Of a stretch of 10,390 nucleotides of DNA, positions 1 through 6,277 are shown one piece after another. Location: the NCBI GenBank assembly GCA_012512545.1, contig JAAZDZ010000429.1, positions 1 through 10,390 of the forward strand, written 5' to 3'. The stretch is from Alcaligenaceae bacterium. GTDB lineage: Bacteria > Pseudomonadota > Gammaproteobacteria > Burkholderiales > Burkholderiaceae_B. The notes beneath the pieces are model-generated. The model saw only the letters and a list, made by a program, of their open reading frames with translations, had not been told where the DNA came from and searched no databases. A program made the translations under genes and the position numbers. The stretch's first letter is position 1. Each line of letters opens with the position of its first letter.

Positions 1-62
1 CCTCCAAACAGGGCGGAGCCAAGAATGAGAGCGGTAGTCAGCTTCAGGGTGGAATTCTTCAT
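1..62 (-). CDS. 5' end of an exported protein (signal peptide only, truncated by window edge)
   Basis: Reading leftwards from an ATG at 62-60, the frame stays open to the window edge and gives about 20 residues beginning MKNSTLKLTTALILGSALFG. This is a typical Sec signal peptide: a short lysine-containing n-region followed by a hydrophobic alanine/leucine core. The mature protein lies outside the window, so its function cannot be named. A lipoprotein or outer-membrane protein is possible because the core is nearing a G/A-rich end, but no lipobox cysteine is visible yet. The only purine-rich match upstream (AGGA) lies too far from the ATG for a normal ribosome binding site, so the start is probable rather than certain. 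The gene diverges from the phasin gene. Confidence 0.6.
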   Translation of the reverse strand, partial: MKNSTLKLTTALILGSALFG

Positions 63-137
63 AGTATCGGCTTATTTTTCCTGAAATTATGGTTGAAGGC
101 AGCCCGACTTTAGTTTTTGGCTTCGCCGGAATGCCTC

Positions 138-157
138 GGCCATCATGGCCACATGAT
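138..157. repeat. Two overlapping perfect inverted repeats
   Basis: GGCCAT-C-ATGGCC at 138-150 is perfect around one base. ATCATG-N4-CATGAT at 142-157 is a second perfect inverted repeat sharing ten bases with the first. The two foldings exclude each other. The site lies about 75-95 bases upstream of the minus-strand exported-protein gene, so it could be an operator or a switching hairpin for that gene. No regulator is identified. Confidence 0.5.
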
Positions 158-218
158 GCATACGTTTTGTAACAAATCATGTACACTGTTGATACTGCTT
201 AGGGAGTCAGGCTGAAAA

Positions 219-250
219 GTGCGGTTGTAAAGAAACGACTGTTACCGCAC
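219..250. repeat. Inverted repeat GTGCGGT / ACCGCAC
   Basis: Perfect 7-bp arms at 219-225 and 244-250 are separated by 18 bases. The TGCGGT core recurs in the element at 441-446 on the phasin transcription start, so this may be a distal copy of the same operator half-site. It could equally be a simple stem-loop. No T-run follows, so it is not an intrinsic terminator. Confidence 0.35.
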
Positions 251-333
251 CACCCTCTCTCCTGGGTCAAATGCTAAGGCAAAAGTTTTCCGTTTGTCCT
301 CGGGGGTAAACCCCAGATCGTCGGTGAGAAAGC

Positions 334-355
334 GCAAAGTTTGCTATTTAGCAAA
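334..355. repeat. Alternating GCAAA / TTTGC / GCAAA arms (nested palindromes)
   Basis: GCAAA (334-338), one spacer base, TTTGC (340-344), then GCAAA (351-355) form two nested inverted repeats that share the middle arm. The right-hand one, TTTGCTA-TT-TAGCAAA (340-355), is a perfect 7-bp-arm palindrome. It sits about 50 bases upstream of the phasin -35 box, a usual place for a regulator site. Confidence 0.5.
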
Positions 356-384
356 TCCATTCCCTTTGTCAGGATCTTGTAATG

Positions 385-396
385 TTGCGGCGCAAT
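385..396. promoter_or_regulatory. Candidate upstream operator of the phasin gene (TTGCG-G-CGCAA)
   Basis: Perfect 5-bp inverted repeat around one base, ending nine bases before the -35 box. Its core TGCGGCGCAA differs by one base from TGCGGTGCAA at 441-450 on the transcription start. In Cupriavidus necator, as I recall, the PHB-responsive repressor PhaR binds the phaP promoter at the start site and just upstream of -35. The geometry here agrees with that, but assignment to PhaR is inference. Confidence 0.4.
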
Positions 397-404
397 AATT
401 TTCC

Positions 405-432
405 TTGACACGAATTTTGTGTTAGGTAAAAT
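405..432 (+). promoter_or_regulatory. Sigma-70 promoter of the phasin gene
   Basis: A perfect -35 box TTGACA (405-410), a 16-base spacer and a -10 box TAAAAT (427-432, five of six consensus bases) point to transcription starting near 439. That leaves a 5' leader of about 67 bases before the phasin ATG at 506. It is the strongest consensus promoter in the window, in keeping with the high expression usual for phasins. Confidence 0.8.
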
Positions 433-439
433 AAGAATT

Positions 440-451
440 GTGCGGTGCAAC
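440..451. promoter_or_regulatory. Candidate start-site operator of the phasin gene
   Basis: TGCGGTGCAA (441-450) overlaps the predicted transcription start (about 439) and matches the upstream element TGCGGCGCAA (386-395) at nine of ten positions. A protein bound here would block initiation. PhaR, which leaves DNA when PHB granules form, is the obvious candidate from knowledge of related bacteria. Nothing in this window encodes it. Confidence 0.4.
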
Positions 452-505
452 AAACGCTCCCACACTACGGGCGCTAGCCCCTTATTAATCAGGAAAGGAA
501 CTCAC

Positions 506-1102
506 ATGAGCGCGGTCCCCCAACAAGTACTCGTCAACCAGAAAGCCTCGGTCGATAACCTTCTCGCATTCCAGGAAGCGGTATTCAATGGTTTCGAGAA
601 GTTGGTTGACCTCAACCTCAAAGTCGCACGTGCTTCGCTGGACGAAGCTGCCCAGAAAACTCAGGAAGCCCTCGAAGTGAAGGATGTGCAGGAAGCTGTC
701 AATTTTGCCAGCGGTCTGGTTCAGCCCAACACCGACAAGGTTACCGCCTACGGCAAGCATGTCTACGACATCATCTCCGGCCTGCAGTCCAGCCTCACCA
801 AGCTGACCGAAGAACAAGTGGCCCAGGCTCAGCGTCAAGTGGACGACGCCATCGAACAACTGGCCAAGAACGCCCCCACGGGTTCTGAAGGCGCCGTCGC
901 TCTGATGAAGAGCACCCTGGCGACTGCCACCAGCGCGTATGAGTCCGCAGCCAAGGTTGCCCGTCAGGCCAGCGACGCTGCTGAATCGAACATCGCCGCT
1001 GCCACCAATGCCACGCTGAAGGCTGCGAACGAAGCTGCTGAAGCCACCAAGACAGCCACCACCAGCACCCGCGCCCGCCGCGCGCCTGCTGCTGAAGCCT
1101 AA
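506..1102 (+). CDS. phaP: Phasin (PHB granule-associated protein)
   Basis: A 198-residue phasin of the PHB type. Phasins coat polyhydroxybutyrate granules in the cytoplasm, control their size and number, and stop other proteins sticking to them. The first 100 residues or so carry the conserved stretch with FQEAVFNGFEKLVDLNLKVARASLDE, ending near a Q/E-rich amphipathic helix (LTEEQVAQAQRQVDDAIEQL). The rest is an alanine-rich helical tail closing with the basic, low-complexity TSTRARRAPAAEA. There is no signal peptide or membrane segment. The ATG at 506 is chosen because AGGAAAGGAA (491-500) sits five bases before it and because the protein then begins like other phasins. The frame remains open upstream to 419, but that part overlaps the promoter. 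It is monocistronic: its own promoter (405-432) and a strong terminator (1147-1189). Symbol phaP is by family; paralogues are common. Confidence 0.93.
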   Translation: MSAVPQQVLVNQKASVDNLLAFQEAVFNGFEKLVDLNLKVARASLDEAAQKTQEALEVKDVQEAVNFASGLVQPNTDKVTAYGKHVYDIISGLQSSLTKLTEEQVAQAQRQVDDAIEQLAKNAPTGSEGAVALMKSTLATATSAYESAAKVARQASDAAESNIAAATNATLKAANEAAEATKTATTSTRARRAPAAEA

Positions 1103-1146
1103 GGTTTTTGCGGGTATCGGCTCTGGCCGATAACTGCAATCAGGCT

Positions 1147-1189
1147 GCCCGGATACTGGTAGAAATTACCGGTATCCGGGCTTTTTTTT
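1147..1189 (+). terminator. Intrinsic terminator of the phasin gene
   Basis: A 14-bp stem (1147-1160 with 1168-1181, one G-T wobble) closes a 7-base loop AGAAATT and is followed by eight T residues (1182-1189). It lies 44 bases after the phasin stop. There is no matching A-run on its left side, so it should work well only for the plus strand, although pyrD converges on it and ends eight bases away. Confidence 0.93.
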
Positions 1190-1196
1190 GGCGTGT

Positions 1197-2231
1197 TCAG
1201 ACGGCCTGAACGCATTCGCCGATAAGGGCCGGGCCGCGGTAGATGAGGCCGGTGTACAGTTGCACGGCATCGGCGCCCGCTTCGATTTTTTCGCGCGCCT
1301 GGGCGCCCGAATGAATACCGCCGACACCGATAATCGCCATGTCGGGGCCCAGGCGCTCGCGCAGGCGCCGTATGACAGCCAGTGACAACTCATGCACCGG
1401 GGGGCCAGACAGGCCGCCGGTTTCATCGGCATGGGGCAGGCCCTGCACCTTGCTGCGATCAAGCGTGGTATTGGTGGCAATCACGCCATCCATGCCGAAA
1501 CGCGGCAGGAGCTCCGCTATGGCGTCAACCTGTTCGCTTGTGAGGTCAGGTGCGATCTTGACCGCCAGGGGAACGCGCCGCCCGTGCTGGTCGGCCAGTT
1601 CTTCGCGGCGTTGCTGTAAAGCCAGCAGCAAGGTGGTGAGTTCGTCGCCGCCTTGCAGAGCGCGCAGATTAGTGGTGTTGGGTGAAGAAATATTCACCGT
1701 GATGTAGTCGGCATGTGGATACACGCCTTCCAGGCAGGTCAGGTAATCGTTGACTGCGTCTTCAATCGGCGTGCTGGCATTCTTGCCGATATTCAGCCCC
1801 AATATTCCGCCTTCCCGCCTGAAATTGCTGCGCTGCACATTGGCAATGAAGGTTTCCAGCCCCAGGTTGTTGAAACCAAAACGGTTGATGAGCGCCTGCG
1901 CTCTCGGCAGCCTGAACAGGCGGGGTTTCGGGTTGCCGTCCTGGGGGCGCGGTGTGACGGTGCCGACTTCAAGAAAGCCAAAGCCCAGCGCGGCCAGGGC
2001 GTCGATATGCGCGCCGTTCTTATCCAGGCCGGCCGCCAGACCGACGGGATTACGCAGGGACAGGCCCATCAGCGAGCGGGGGCGGCTTTGCGTGGCGGGC
2101 AGCAGGCGCCGGGTATGACGGCAGTCGTAAGCCTGTTGCAACCGTCGCAAGGTGAGTTCGTGAGCGGTTTCGGCATCAAGCGAGAACAGGGCCGCGCGGG
2201 CCAGGGGGTAAGCGTTGAAGAGCAGGGACAT
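1197..2231 (-). CDS. pyrD: Dihydroorotate dehydrogenase (quinone), class 2
   Basis: Oxidises dihydroorotate to orotate in de novo pyrimidine synthesis and passes electrons via FMN to membrane quinones. At 344 residues it has the usual class 2 length. The N-terminal segment (about 1-45) matches the amphipathic membrane-docking extension. FMN-barrel motifs follow in order: [11 protein letters not shown] (64-74), NRFGFNN (116-122), NISSPNT (180-186), KIAPD (225-229), ATNTT (252-256), GGLSG (272-276), GVGGI (302-306), [11 protein letters not shown] (324-334). Ser183 aligns with the catalytic serine of E. coli PyrD (Ser175 there). The start is an ATG ten bases after the bpt stop with only a weak ribosome binding site, so translation is probably coupled to bpt. 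It is the last gene of the minus-strand run and ends facing the phasin terminator; no terminator of its own is visible. Confidence 0.96.
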   Translation of the reverse strand: MSLLFNAYPLARAALFSLDAETAHELTLRRLQQAYDCRHTRRLLPATQSRPRSLMGLSLRNPVGLAAGLDKNGAHIDALAALGFGFLEVGTVTPRPQDGNPKPRLFRLPRAQALINRFGFNNLGLETFIANVQRSNFRREGGILGLNIGKNASTPIEDAVNDYLTCLEGVYPHADYITVNISSPNTTNLRALQGGDELTTLLLALQQRREELADQHGRRVPLAVKIAPDLTSEQVDAIAELLPRFGMDGVIATNTTLDRSKVQGLPHADETGGLSGPPVHELSLAVIRRLRERLGPDMAIIGVGGIHSGAQAREKIEAGADAVQLYTGLIYRGPALIGECVQAV

Positions 2232-2241
2232 TGAAAGACAA

Positions 2242-2967
2242 TCAGGGTGAGGGGGTTGTCCAGTTTCCGGCCTGCAGCAGTTGATACGGCTGGAAAGCGG
2301 ATTTATAGGTCATTTTACGGCTTTCCTCGATCCAGTAGCCCAGGTAAAGCCAGGGCAGGCCCGCCTGGCGACATTGCTCAATCTGCCACAGTATGGCCCA
2401 GGTGCCCAGGCTGCCGGGCGCTTCGGGTTCGAAGAATGTATAAACCGCCGACAAACCGTCGTTGAGCACGTCAATCACCGATACCATCAGCAACTGCCCC
2501 GAGGCGGCGCGGAACTCAACCAGACGTGTATCGACCCGGCTGGTGAGCAGGAACTGCTGATACTGGCTTTTCATGTCGTCATCCATGCCGGCGCCGGGGT
2601 GACGGTGGTGCTGGTAGCGCTGGTAGAGATCGAAATGCGCATCGTCCCAACGCAAACCGGTCGAACGGATATTGAGCGCTTCCTGGCGCTTCCAGCAGCG
2701 CCGCTGGCTGCGCGTGGGCTGAAAGCCTGCCACATCAATGCGTATCGGCAGGCAGGCAGAACAGGCGTCGCAATGCGGGCGGTAGGTGAACAGCCCGCTG
2801 CGGCGGAAACCCTGCTGCACCAGTTCACTGTACAGCCCGGCATCAATCAAATGGGTGGGAGCCGCCACCTGGGAACGGGCGGCCCGGTCGGGCAGATAGC
2901 TGCAGGGGTATTCCGCCGTGGTATAGAACTGCAGCGTCTTGATGGCGAATTCCTGTGGGTCGCTCAT
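2242..2967 (-). CDS. bpt: Leucyl-tRNA-protein transferase Bpt (ATE family)
   Basis: A 241-residue bacterial member of the arginyl-tRNA-protein transferase (ATE1-like) family. The characterised bacterial enzymes (Vibrio vulnificus Bpt) move leucine from leucyl-tRNA to proteins with N-terminal Asp or Glu, marking them for ClpS/ClpAP. The N-terminal half shows the family hallmarks: [15 protein letters not shown], then the cysteine-rich [14 protein letters not shown] near residues 63-76. The C-terminal half has the GNAT-like core with [22 protein letters not shown] sequence (here [13 protein letters not shown]), WLYLGYWI and [14 protein letters not shown]. Older annotations call it ate. The ATG at 2967 overlaps the aat stop codon in an ATGA arrangement, so the two are translationally coupled. 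Leucine rather than arginine specificity is inferred from bacterial relatives. Confidence 0.93.
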   Translation of the reverse strand: MSDPQEFAIKTLQFYTTAEYPCSYLPDRAARSQVAAPTHLIDAGLYSELVQQGFRRSGLFTYRPHCDACSACLPIRIDVAGFQPTRSQRRCWKRQEALNIRSTGLRWDDAHFDLYQRYQHHRHPGAGMDDDMKSQYQQFLLTSRVDTRLVEFRAASGQLLMVSVIDVLNDGLSAVYTFFEPEAPGSLGTWAILWQIEQCRQAGLPWLYLGYWIEESRKMTYKSAFQPYQLLQAGNWTTPSP

Positions 2968-3743
2968 GCCTCATCCTTACTGTGTTGCGGGCAATCGGTC
3001 TCCAGCGGACGGAGCCGCCCATCATGGAGCAAGCGCCCGGCCTGCCATGGGGGAGCAGGGCGTTGTATGGCTTCGCGCATCAATGCCAGGAAGGCGGCCC
3101 GGCTCATGGTGGTAGCCCCCAGGCTGCCCAGGTGCGGCGTATCCTGCTGGCAGTCCAGGTGGGTGATGCCATGACGCGCCAGAAAACGCACCAGGTAGGC
3201 AAGGGCGATCTTACTGGCATCGGCCGACCACGCGAACATCGATTCGCCAAAGAAAAACCCGCCCAGATTGACGCCATAGAGCCCGCCCGCCAGGCGGCCA
3301 TCCACCCATGTTTCCACGCTGTGCGCCTGCCCCATCTGGTGCCATTCGCTGTAGGCGTGGATGATTCTGTCGGAAATCCAGGTACCTGCCTGAGCGGCCC
3401 GTGGCGCGGCGCAGGCACGTATGACGTGCGGGAAGGCGAGATCTGTGGTCACGACCACGCGTTCCTGGGGTGTGTTCTGTTCCCTGGCCATTTGCCGCAG
3501 CTTCTTGCCCAACGAGCGCGATTCCTTGAAACGCGCGCATTCCAGCACCATACGCGGGTCGGGACTCCACCACAACACCGGGTCGCCCTCATTGAACCAG
3601 GGAAAAATCCCTTTTGAATAGGCTTCACGCAACCGGATCACTGATAAATCGCTGCCCGCAGCAAGCAGCCCTTCAGGCAGGGCACGGTCAGGTTCGGGCA
3701 GGGGGGTGTCGGGTTCCAGCCAGATCAGACTGTTCACTTCCAC
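2964..3743 (-). CDS. aat: Leucyl/phenylalanyl-tRNA-protein transferase
   Basis: A 259-residue Aat that adds Leu or Phe from aminoacyl-tRNA to proteins with N-terminal Lys or Arg, creating primary N-degrons for ClpS/ClpAP. Recognisable blocks are [20 protein letters not shown] (45-64), [16 protein letters not shown] (120-135), AHSVETW (140-146), [17 protein letters not shown] (154-170) and HLDCQ (195-199). Glu167 and Gln199 fall where the catalytic-site residues of E. coli Aat are (GESMF and DCQ). The start is GTG, two bases after the NUDIX stop codon (TAG-GC-GTG); a second in-frame GTG two codons on cannot be excluded. It overlaps bpt by four bases. With bpt it gives both bacterial N-degron transferases from one transcript. 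Confidence 0.95.
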   Translation of the reverse strand: MEVNSLIWLEPDTPLPEPDRALPEGLLAAGSDLSVIRLREAYSKGIFPWFNEGDPVLWWSPDPRMVLECARFKESRSLGKKLRQMAREQNTPQERVVVTTDLAFPHVIRACAAPRAAQAGTWISDRIIHAYSEWHQMGQAHSVETWVDGRLAGGLYGVNLGGFFFGESMFAWSADASKIALAYLVRFLARHGITHLDCQQDTPHLGSLGATTMSRAAFLALMREAIQRPAPPWQAGRLLHDGRLRPLETDCPQHSKDEA

Positions 3744-3745
3744 GC

Positions 3746-4333
3746 CTATTGCGAGTCGGGCTCGGGGAGGTCGTAGTGGTGGATGGGAAAAACCCCTGAT
3801 TGAGCGTCTTCGACATAATGCCGCAAGGTTGTGCTGACCGTGCGAAACGACAACTCATTCCAGGGAATGTCTTCCAGGCGGAAGAAGGCGGCTTCCAGGC
3901 TTTCCGGCCCCGGGTACAGGGCGCTGCTGGTGACTTTCGCCAGATAGAAAAAATGGACTTGTTCGGCCTGGGGAACATCAATAATGGTGTAGAGCGCGCC
4001 CAGTTCGATCTGGGCGCCGGCTTCTTCCTGGGTTTCGCGCATGGCCCCTTGCGCCGTGGTTTCGCCCAGCTCCATGAAGCCTGCGGGCAACGTCCATTTG
4101 CCGTAGCGGGGTTCGATGGCGCGGCGGCACAGCAGCACGCGATCGCCATAGACGGGAACAACGCCGACGACATTGCGAGGGTTCTGGTAGTGAATGGCGC
4201 CGCACTGATCGCAGACATCGCGCATGCGATTGTCTTCGGGAGGAACACGCCGGGTCAGGGCGGTGCCGCAAACGGCACAGTATGTTTGTGTCCGGGGGGC
4301 TGGGAAATAGAAGGTCGGCGCTGGCGAAGTCAT
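3746..4333 (-). CDS. NUDIX hydrolase with N-terminal zinc ribbon
   Basis: A 195-residue cytoplasmic hydrolase of nucleoside diphosphate-X compounds. Residues 19-44 form a zinc ribbon with two CxxC pairs (Cys19/Cys22 and Cys41/Cys44). The NUDIX box runs from Gly85 to Ala107 and fits GX5EX7REUXEEXGU, with the Mg-binding Glu pair in RETQEEAGA (Glu103, Glu104). The combination of zinc ribbon and NUDIX recalls NudC-like NADH/RNA decapping enzymes, but the protein is shorter than E. coli NudC (257 residues). I do not see the SQPWPFPxS signature of NudC, so the substrate is open; ADP-ribose or another dinucleotide is possible. The start ATG has no clear Shine-Dalgarno sequence. It lies 50 bases after the upstream hypothetical gene and two bases before aat. 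Confidence 0.92.
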   Translation of the reverse strand: MTSPAPTFYFPAPRTQTYCAVCGTALTRRVPPEDNRMRDVCDQCGAIHYQNPRNVVGVVPVYGDRVLLCRRAIEPRYGKWTLPAGFMELGETTAQGAMRETQEEAGAQIELGALYTIIDVPQAEQVHFFYLAKVTSSALYPGPESLEAAFFRLEDIPWNELSFRTVSTTLRHYVEDAQSGVFPIHHYDLPEPDSQ

Positions 4334-4383
4334 GGGGAAATTCTAACGAAATCCTGGCATTCGGGGGAAACGGGCGGCCAAGA

Positions 4384-5085
4384 TCAACCTGAAACCGGTG
4401 AGTCGGGGCCCTGCGAGGGGTTTGCGGAACCTTGCGGGGGCTGGGGGTGGCGCCGGAAATGCAGGGTGTCTTCAAGCGCGTTCTGAGTGCCCGAAAGCAG
4501 GGGAATGGCTTGGGCCGGAAACCCCTGGACGCTGCTGGATTGCAGCAGCAGTGGCGTGCCAGTTTCCAGGCAGCGGGCCAGAGCGTCGTGAATGTCGGCA
4601 TCGGCTGGCAGCGGGGCCGTGGCGCCGCCTGCTGCAGGCTGCAGAGAATCGAGCAGGGCGGGCAGATCGCGCCCCGCAATCAGAGCCGCGCCCCGGTCGG
4701 TGGCGGCAAAGAGACGCCCGTTTTCATCCAGATGCAGCGCCTGTACTTCGCGTATGTCCTGCCCGGTATGCGTGCGCAATTTGAGCCGCCCGGAATGAGC
4801 GTCTGTTGTTGTGTGGGCGATGAAGGGCGCCGCATCAAGCCGCACGTAAACGCGCTGCGGGCCGTTCTGGAAATACCATTGCCCAAGCGCATCGGCTGCG
4901 TAGTTCCGATTCATGAAGGCGAGAATCTGGGGGCTGGCGATCTCTTCGCCAGAAGATTCAGGGCGTTGCAGCGCATCGCCCTTGGGGTGCAGGCGCCATA
5001 GTCCAGATTCCGAAAGCGACAGCCAGCCATAGACAGCCGGTACATCCGGCCATCGAGCCATTGCCGCAATGACTTGCTCGTCCAT
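4384..5085 (-). CDS. Conserved hypothetical protein of the Alcaligenaceae type
   Basis: A 233-residue protein with no catalytic motif, signal peptide or membrane segment that I recognise. The N-terminal half carries the parts likely to be conserved: AAMARWPDVPAVYGWLSLS (7-25), FMNRNYAADALGQWYFQNGPQ (58-77, ending RVYVRLDAAPF) and EVQALHLDENGRLFAATDRG (113-132). I recall similar Bordetella proteins filed under a DUF of the 2944/2946 range but cannot confirm the number. The C-terminal third is Pro/Gln/Gly-rich and probably disordered. The frame opens at a GTG at 5124, but that codon lies inside a good extended -10 sequence (5115-5123) and MDEQVIAAMARWPDVP is the natural beginning, so ATG 5085 is preferred. 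It is first in the run with the NUDIX gene, aat, bpt and pyrD. Confidence 0.8.
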   Translation of the reverse strand: MDEQVIAAMARWPDVPAVYGWLSLSESGLWRLHPKGDALQRPESSGEEIASPQILAFMNRNYAADALGQWYFQNGPQRVYVRLDAAPFIAHTTTDAHSGRLKLRTHTGQDIREVQALHLDENGRLFAATDRGAALIAGRDLPALLDSLQPAAGGATAPLPADADIHDALARCLETGTPLLLQSSSVQGFPAQAIPLLSGTQNALEDTLHFRRHPQPPQGSANPSQGPDSPVSG

Positions 5086-5114
5086 GAGACCCAGGGAAGA
5101 AAGAGTACGTAAAG

Positions 5115-5123
5115 ATGATAGCA
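5115..5123 (-). promoter_or_regulatory. Candidate extended -10 promoter for the minus-strand run
   Basis: On the minus strand the sequence reads TGC-TATCAT, an extended -10 element (TGn plus five of six consensus bases). No good -35 box lies 16-18 bases upstream, as is common with extended -10 promoters. Transcription would start near 5108, about 23 bases before the ATG at 5085. That makes the upstream GTG at 5124 impossible as a start if the promoter is real. Confidence 0.45.
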
Positions 5124-5196
5124 CCAGTCAGAGCGCTGCTGCCGGCCTGTTTCGTGCACGGCGCTGGCTTGCGCGATGGCAGGCAGATTTCTCGAA

Positions 5197-5205
5197 TGAG
5201 ATAAT
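5197..5205 (+). promoter_or_regulatory. Candidate extended -10 promoter for the ParB-like gene
   Basis: TGA-GATAAT reads as an extended -10 element (TGn plus five of six bases). The best -35 match in range is poor. Initiation near 5212 would give a leader of about 27 bases to the ATG at 5239. Together with the candidate at 5115-5123 it makes this a divergent promoter region. Confidence 0.4.
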
Positions 5206-5238
5206 AGGCCATGGCTCAAATACCCAAAACGGGAAGTT

Positions 5239-6198
5239 ATGCGGCACAAGGATAAAAACTCATCTACATCTCGTTCCACCAGAGGCTTGTTGGGGCCGGG
5301 CGCAGATCCCGCCTTCGCTTCGCTGGCTGATCCCGGAATCCGGCGGCGGGTTCTGATGGCGCATCTGGTCACCCATAGCAAGCAGTCTGTGCAGCGATAC
5401 GTCGGCCGTCCTCTGGGGCGGGTGCTGCTGCGCCGCTGGATGCGTGACAAAGCGGCGAGCGCCTATGTGGAATCCTTTGGTCTGCCGCGTCACATCGTCG
5501 AAGAAATCCTGGGCGACGAAGCCCTGACTCTGCATGTCGATCCGCGCAAGTTGATCCGCATTGCCGTGCATGCGCCGCGTCATGTCGAGAAGCGGCCCTC
5601 GTCGCTGGCTTTCATCTGGGAAGGAAGCTGGGACCAGCGCCGCGAAGACCTGCGCGTCGGCACGCGCTATCAGTTGATTCGTGAGCTGGACGCCAACCGC
5701 CATCAGCTCGAACGCACCGAAAGGTTTCAGCAGTTGCAGGCACGCATTGACGAAGGCAGGCCCTGGGCTTCGCATCAGTTGGGCGTGCTGCTCGATACGC
5801 CGGAAAAAATCCGGGCCTATCTGCAGGTGTACATCGATTTTCTGGACGACATGGCGGCCAACGGCTTTGACCCGGGCCGTGGCAAGGATCCAATCGGGGT
5901 GGCCATTTCGCGCGAAGGCACCATTCTGAAAGTGAATCGCGGTCTGCATCGGCTGGCTATGGCTCAGCATCTTGGCCTGCCGACCGTTCCGGTGCAGGTC
6001 CGCCATGTACACCGGCTGTGGTGGAACACGGTTACCGAAGGCGCGACCGGAGAAGCCGCGCTCAGAAAGATGCAGCAGGCTTTACAGCGTTGCGAGCCTG
6101 AAGAGCAGCCGGGCCCGCTGGATGAAGACCCCGAAATCAGTTTGCCGGATGACTTCTGGCCCCTGCCGCGCACCCCCATGGAAAATCGCTCGAAATAA
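5239..6198 (+). CDS. ParB/sulfiredoxin-fold-like protein, function unknown
   Basis: A 319-residue soluble protein with no signal peptide. The C-terminal half has the look of a ParB-like fold: IGVAISREGTILKVNRGLHR (219-238), continuing into LAMAQHLGLPTVPVQVRHVHRLWW, where Gly235, His237 and Arg238 stand in place of the GxxR/DGxHR phosphate-handling motif. Before it are WEGSWDQR (127-134) and a helical stretch, an arrangement I recall from uncharacterised proteins in surface-polysaccharide loci. The N-terminal 40 residues are Ser/Arg-rich and may be disordered; the last 45 are acidic and Pro-rich. It is not a chromosome-partitioning ParB: no helix-turn-helix domain and no parA next to it. ATG 5239 is the first in-frame start; GGGAAG lies only two bases before it, so ATG 5356 (residue 40) is an alternative. 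A plus-strand methyltransferase gene follows after 79 bases. Confidence 0.78.
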   Translation: MRHKDKNSSTSRSTRGLLGPGADPAFASLADPGIRRRVLMAHLVTHSKQSVQRYVGRPLGRVLLRRWMRDKAASAYVESFGLPRHIVEEILGDEALTLHVDPRKLIRIAVHAPRHVEKRPSSLAFIWEGSWDQRREDLRVGTRYQLIRELDANRHQLERTERFQQLQARIDEGRPWASHQLGVLLDTPEKIRAYLQVYIDFLDDMAANGFDPGRGKDPIGVAISREGTILKVNRGLHRLAMAQHLGLPTVPVQVRHVHRLWWNTVTEGATGEAALRKMQQALQRCEPEEQPGPLDEDPEISLPDDFWPLPRTPMENRSK

Positions 6199-6277
6199 AG
6201 AAAAACAGGGTGTTTTCCGCCCTGACTTGGGCTACTGTTGCAAGACTTGAATCACCCCTACACAGGAGAGGTAGTTA

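Larger units (their letters stand above)
63..505. other. Divergent non-coding region between an exported-protein gene and the phasin gene
   Basis: About 440 bases with no convincing gene; open frames here are short and unlike any protein I know. It is lower in GC than its surroundings and holds the phasin promoter (405-432). It also holds several inverted repeats: overlapping palindromes at 138-157, GTGCGGT/ACCGCAC arms at 219-225 and 244-250, GGGG/CCCC at 303-314, alternating GCAAA/TTTGC arms at 334-355, and TTGCG-G-CGCAA at 385-395. It probably carries regulatory sites for both flanking genes. No T-tract follows any of the hairpins, so no terminator is called here. Confidence 0.7.

Noticed and set aside
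303..314. GGGG-TAAA-CCCC hairpin in the long intergenic region, considered as a small-RNA terminator
   Set aside because: Only four pairs and followed by AGATCG rather than T residues; no convincing promoter for an sRNA upstream.
419..505. Upstream extension of the phasin frame to an ATG at 419
   Set aside because: The extra 29 residues lie over the -10 box and transcription start, and the ATG at 506 has a strong ribosome binding site.
2281..3174. 297-codon plus-strand open frame across bpt and the end of aat
   Set aside because: Antisense shadow in GC-rich DNA; both minus-strand genes are strongly recognisable, and the predicted product is compositionally odd.
5239..6198. Chromosome- or plasmid-partitioning ParB
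   Set aside because: No helix-turn-helix region, no ParA gene and no parS-like inverted repeats; only the fold-type motif is shared.
6207..6226. Short stem CAGGGTG/CGCCCTG between the ParB-like and methyltransferase genes
   Set aside because: Seven base pairs but no T-tract; too weak to call a terminator or attenuator.
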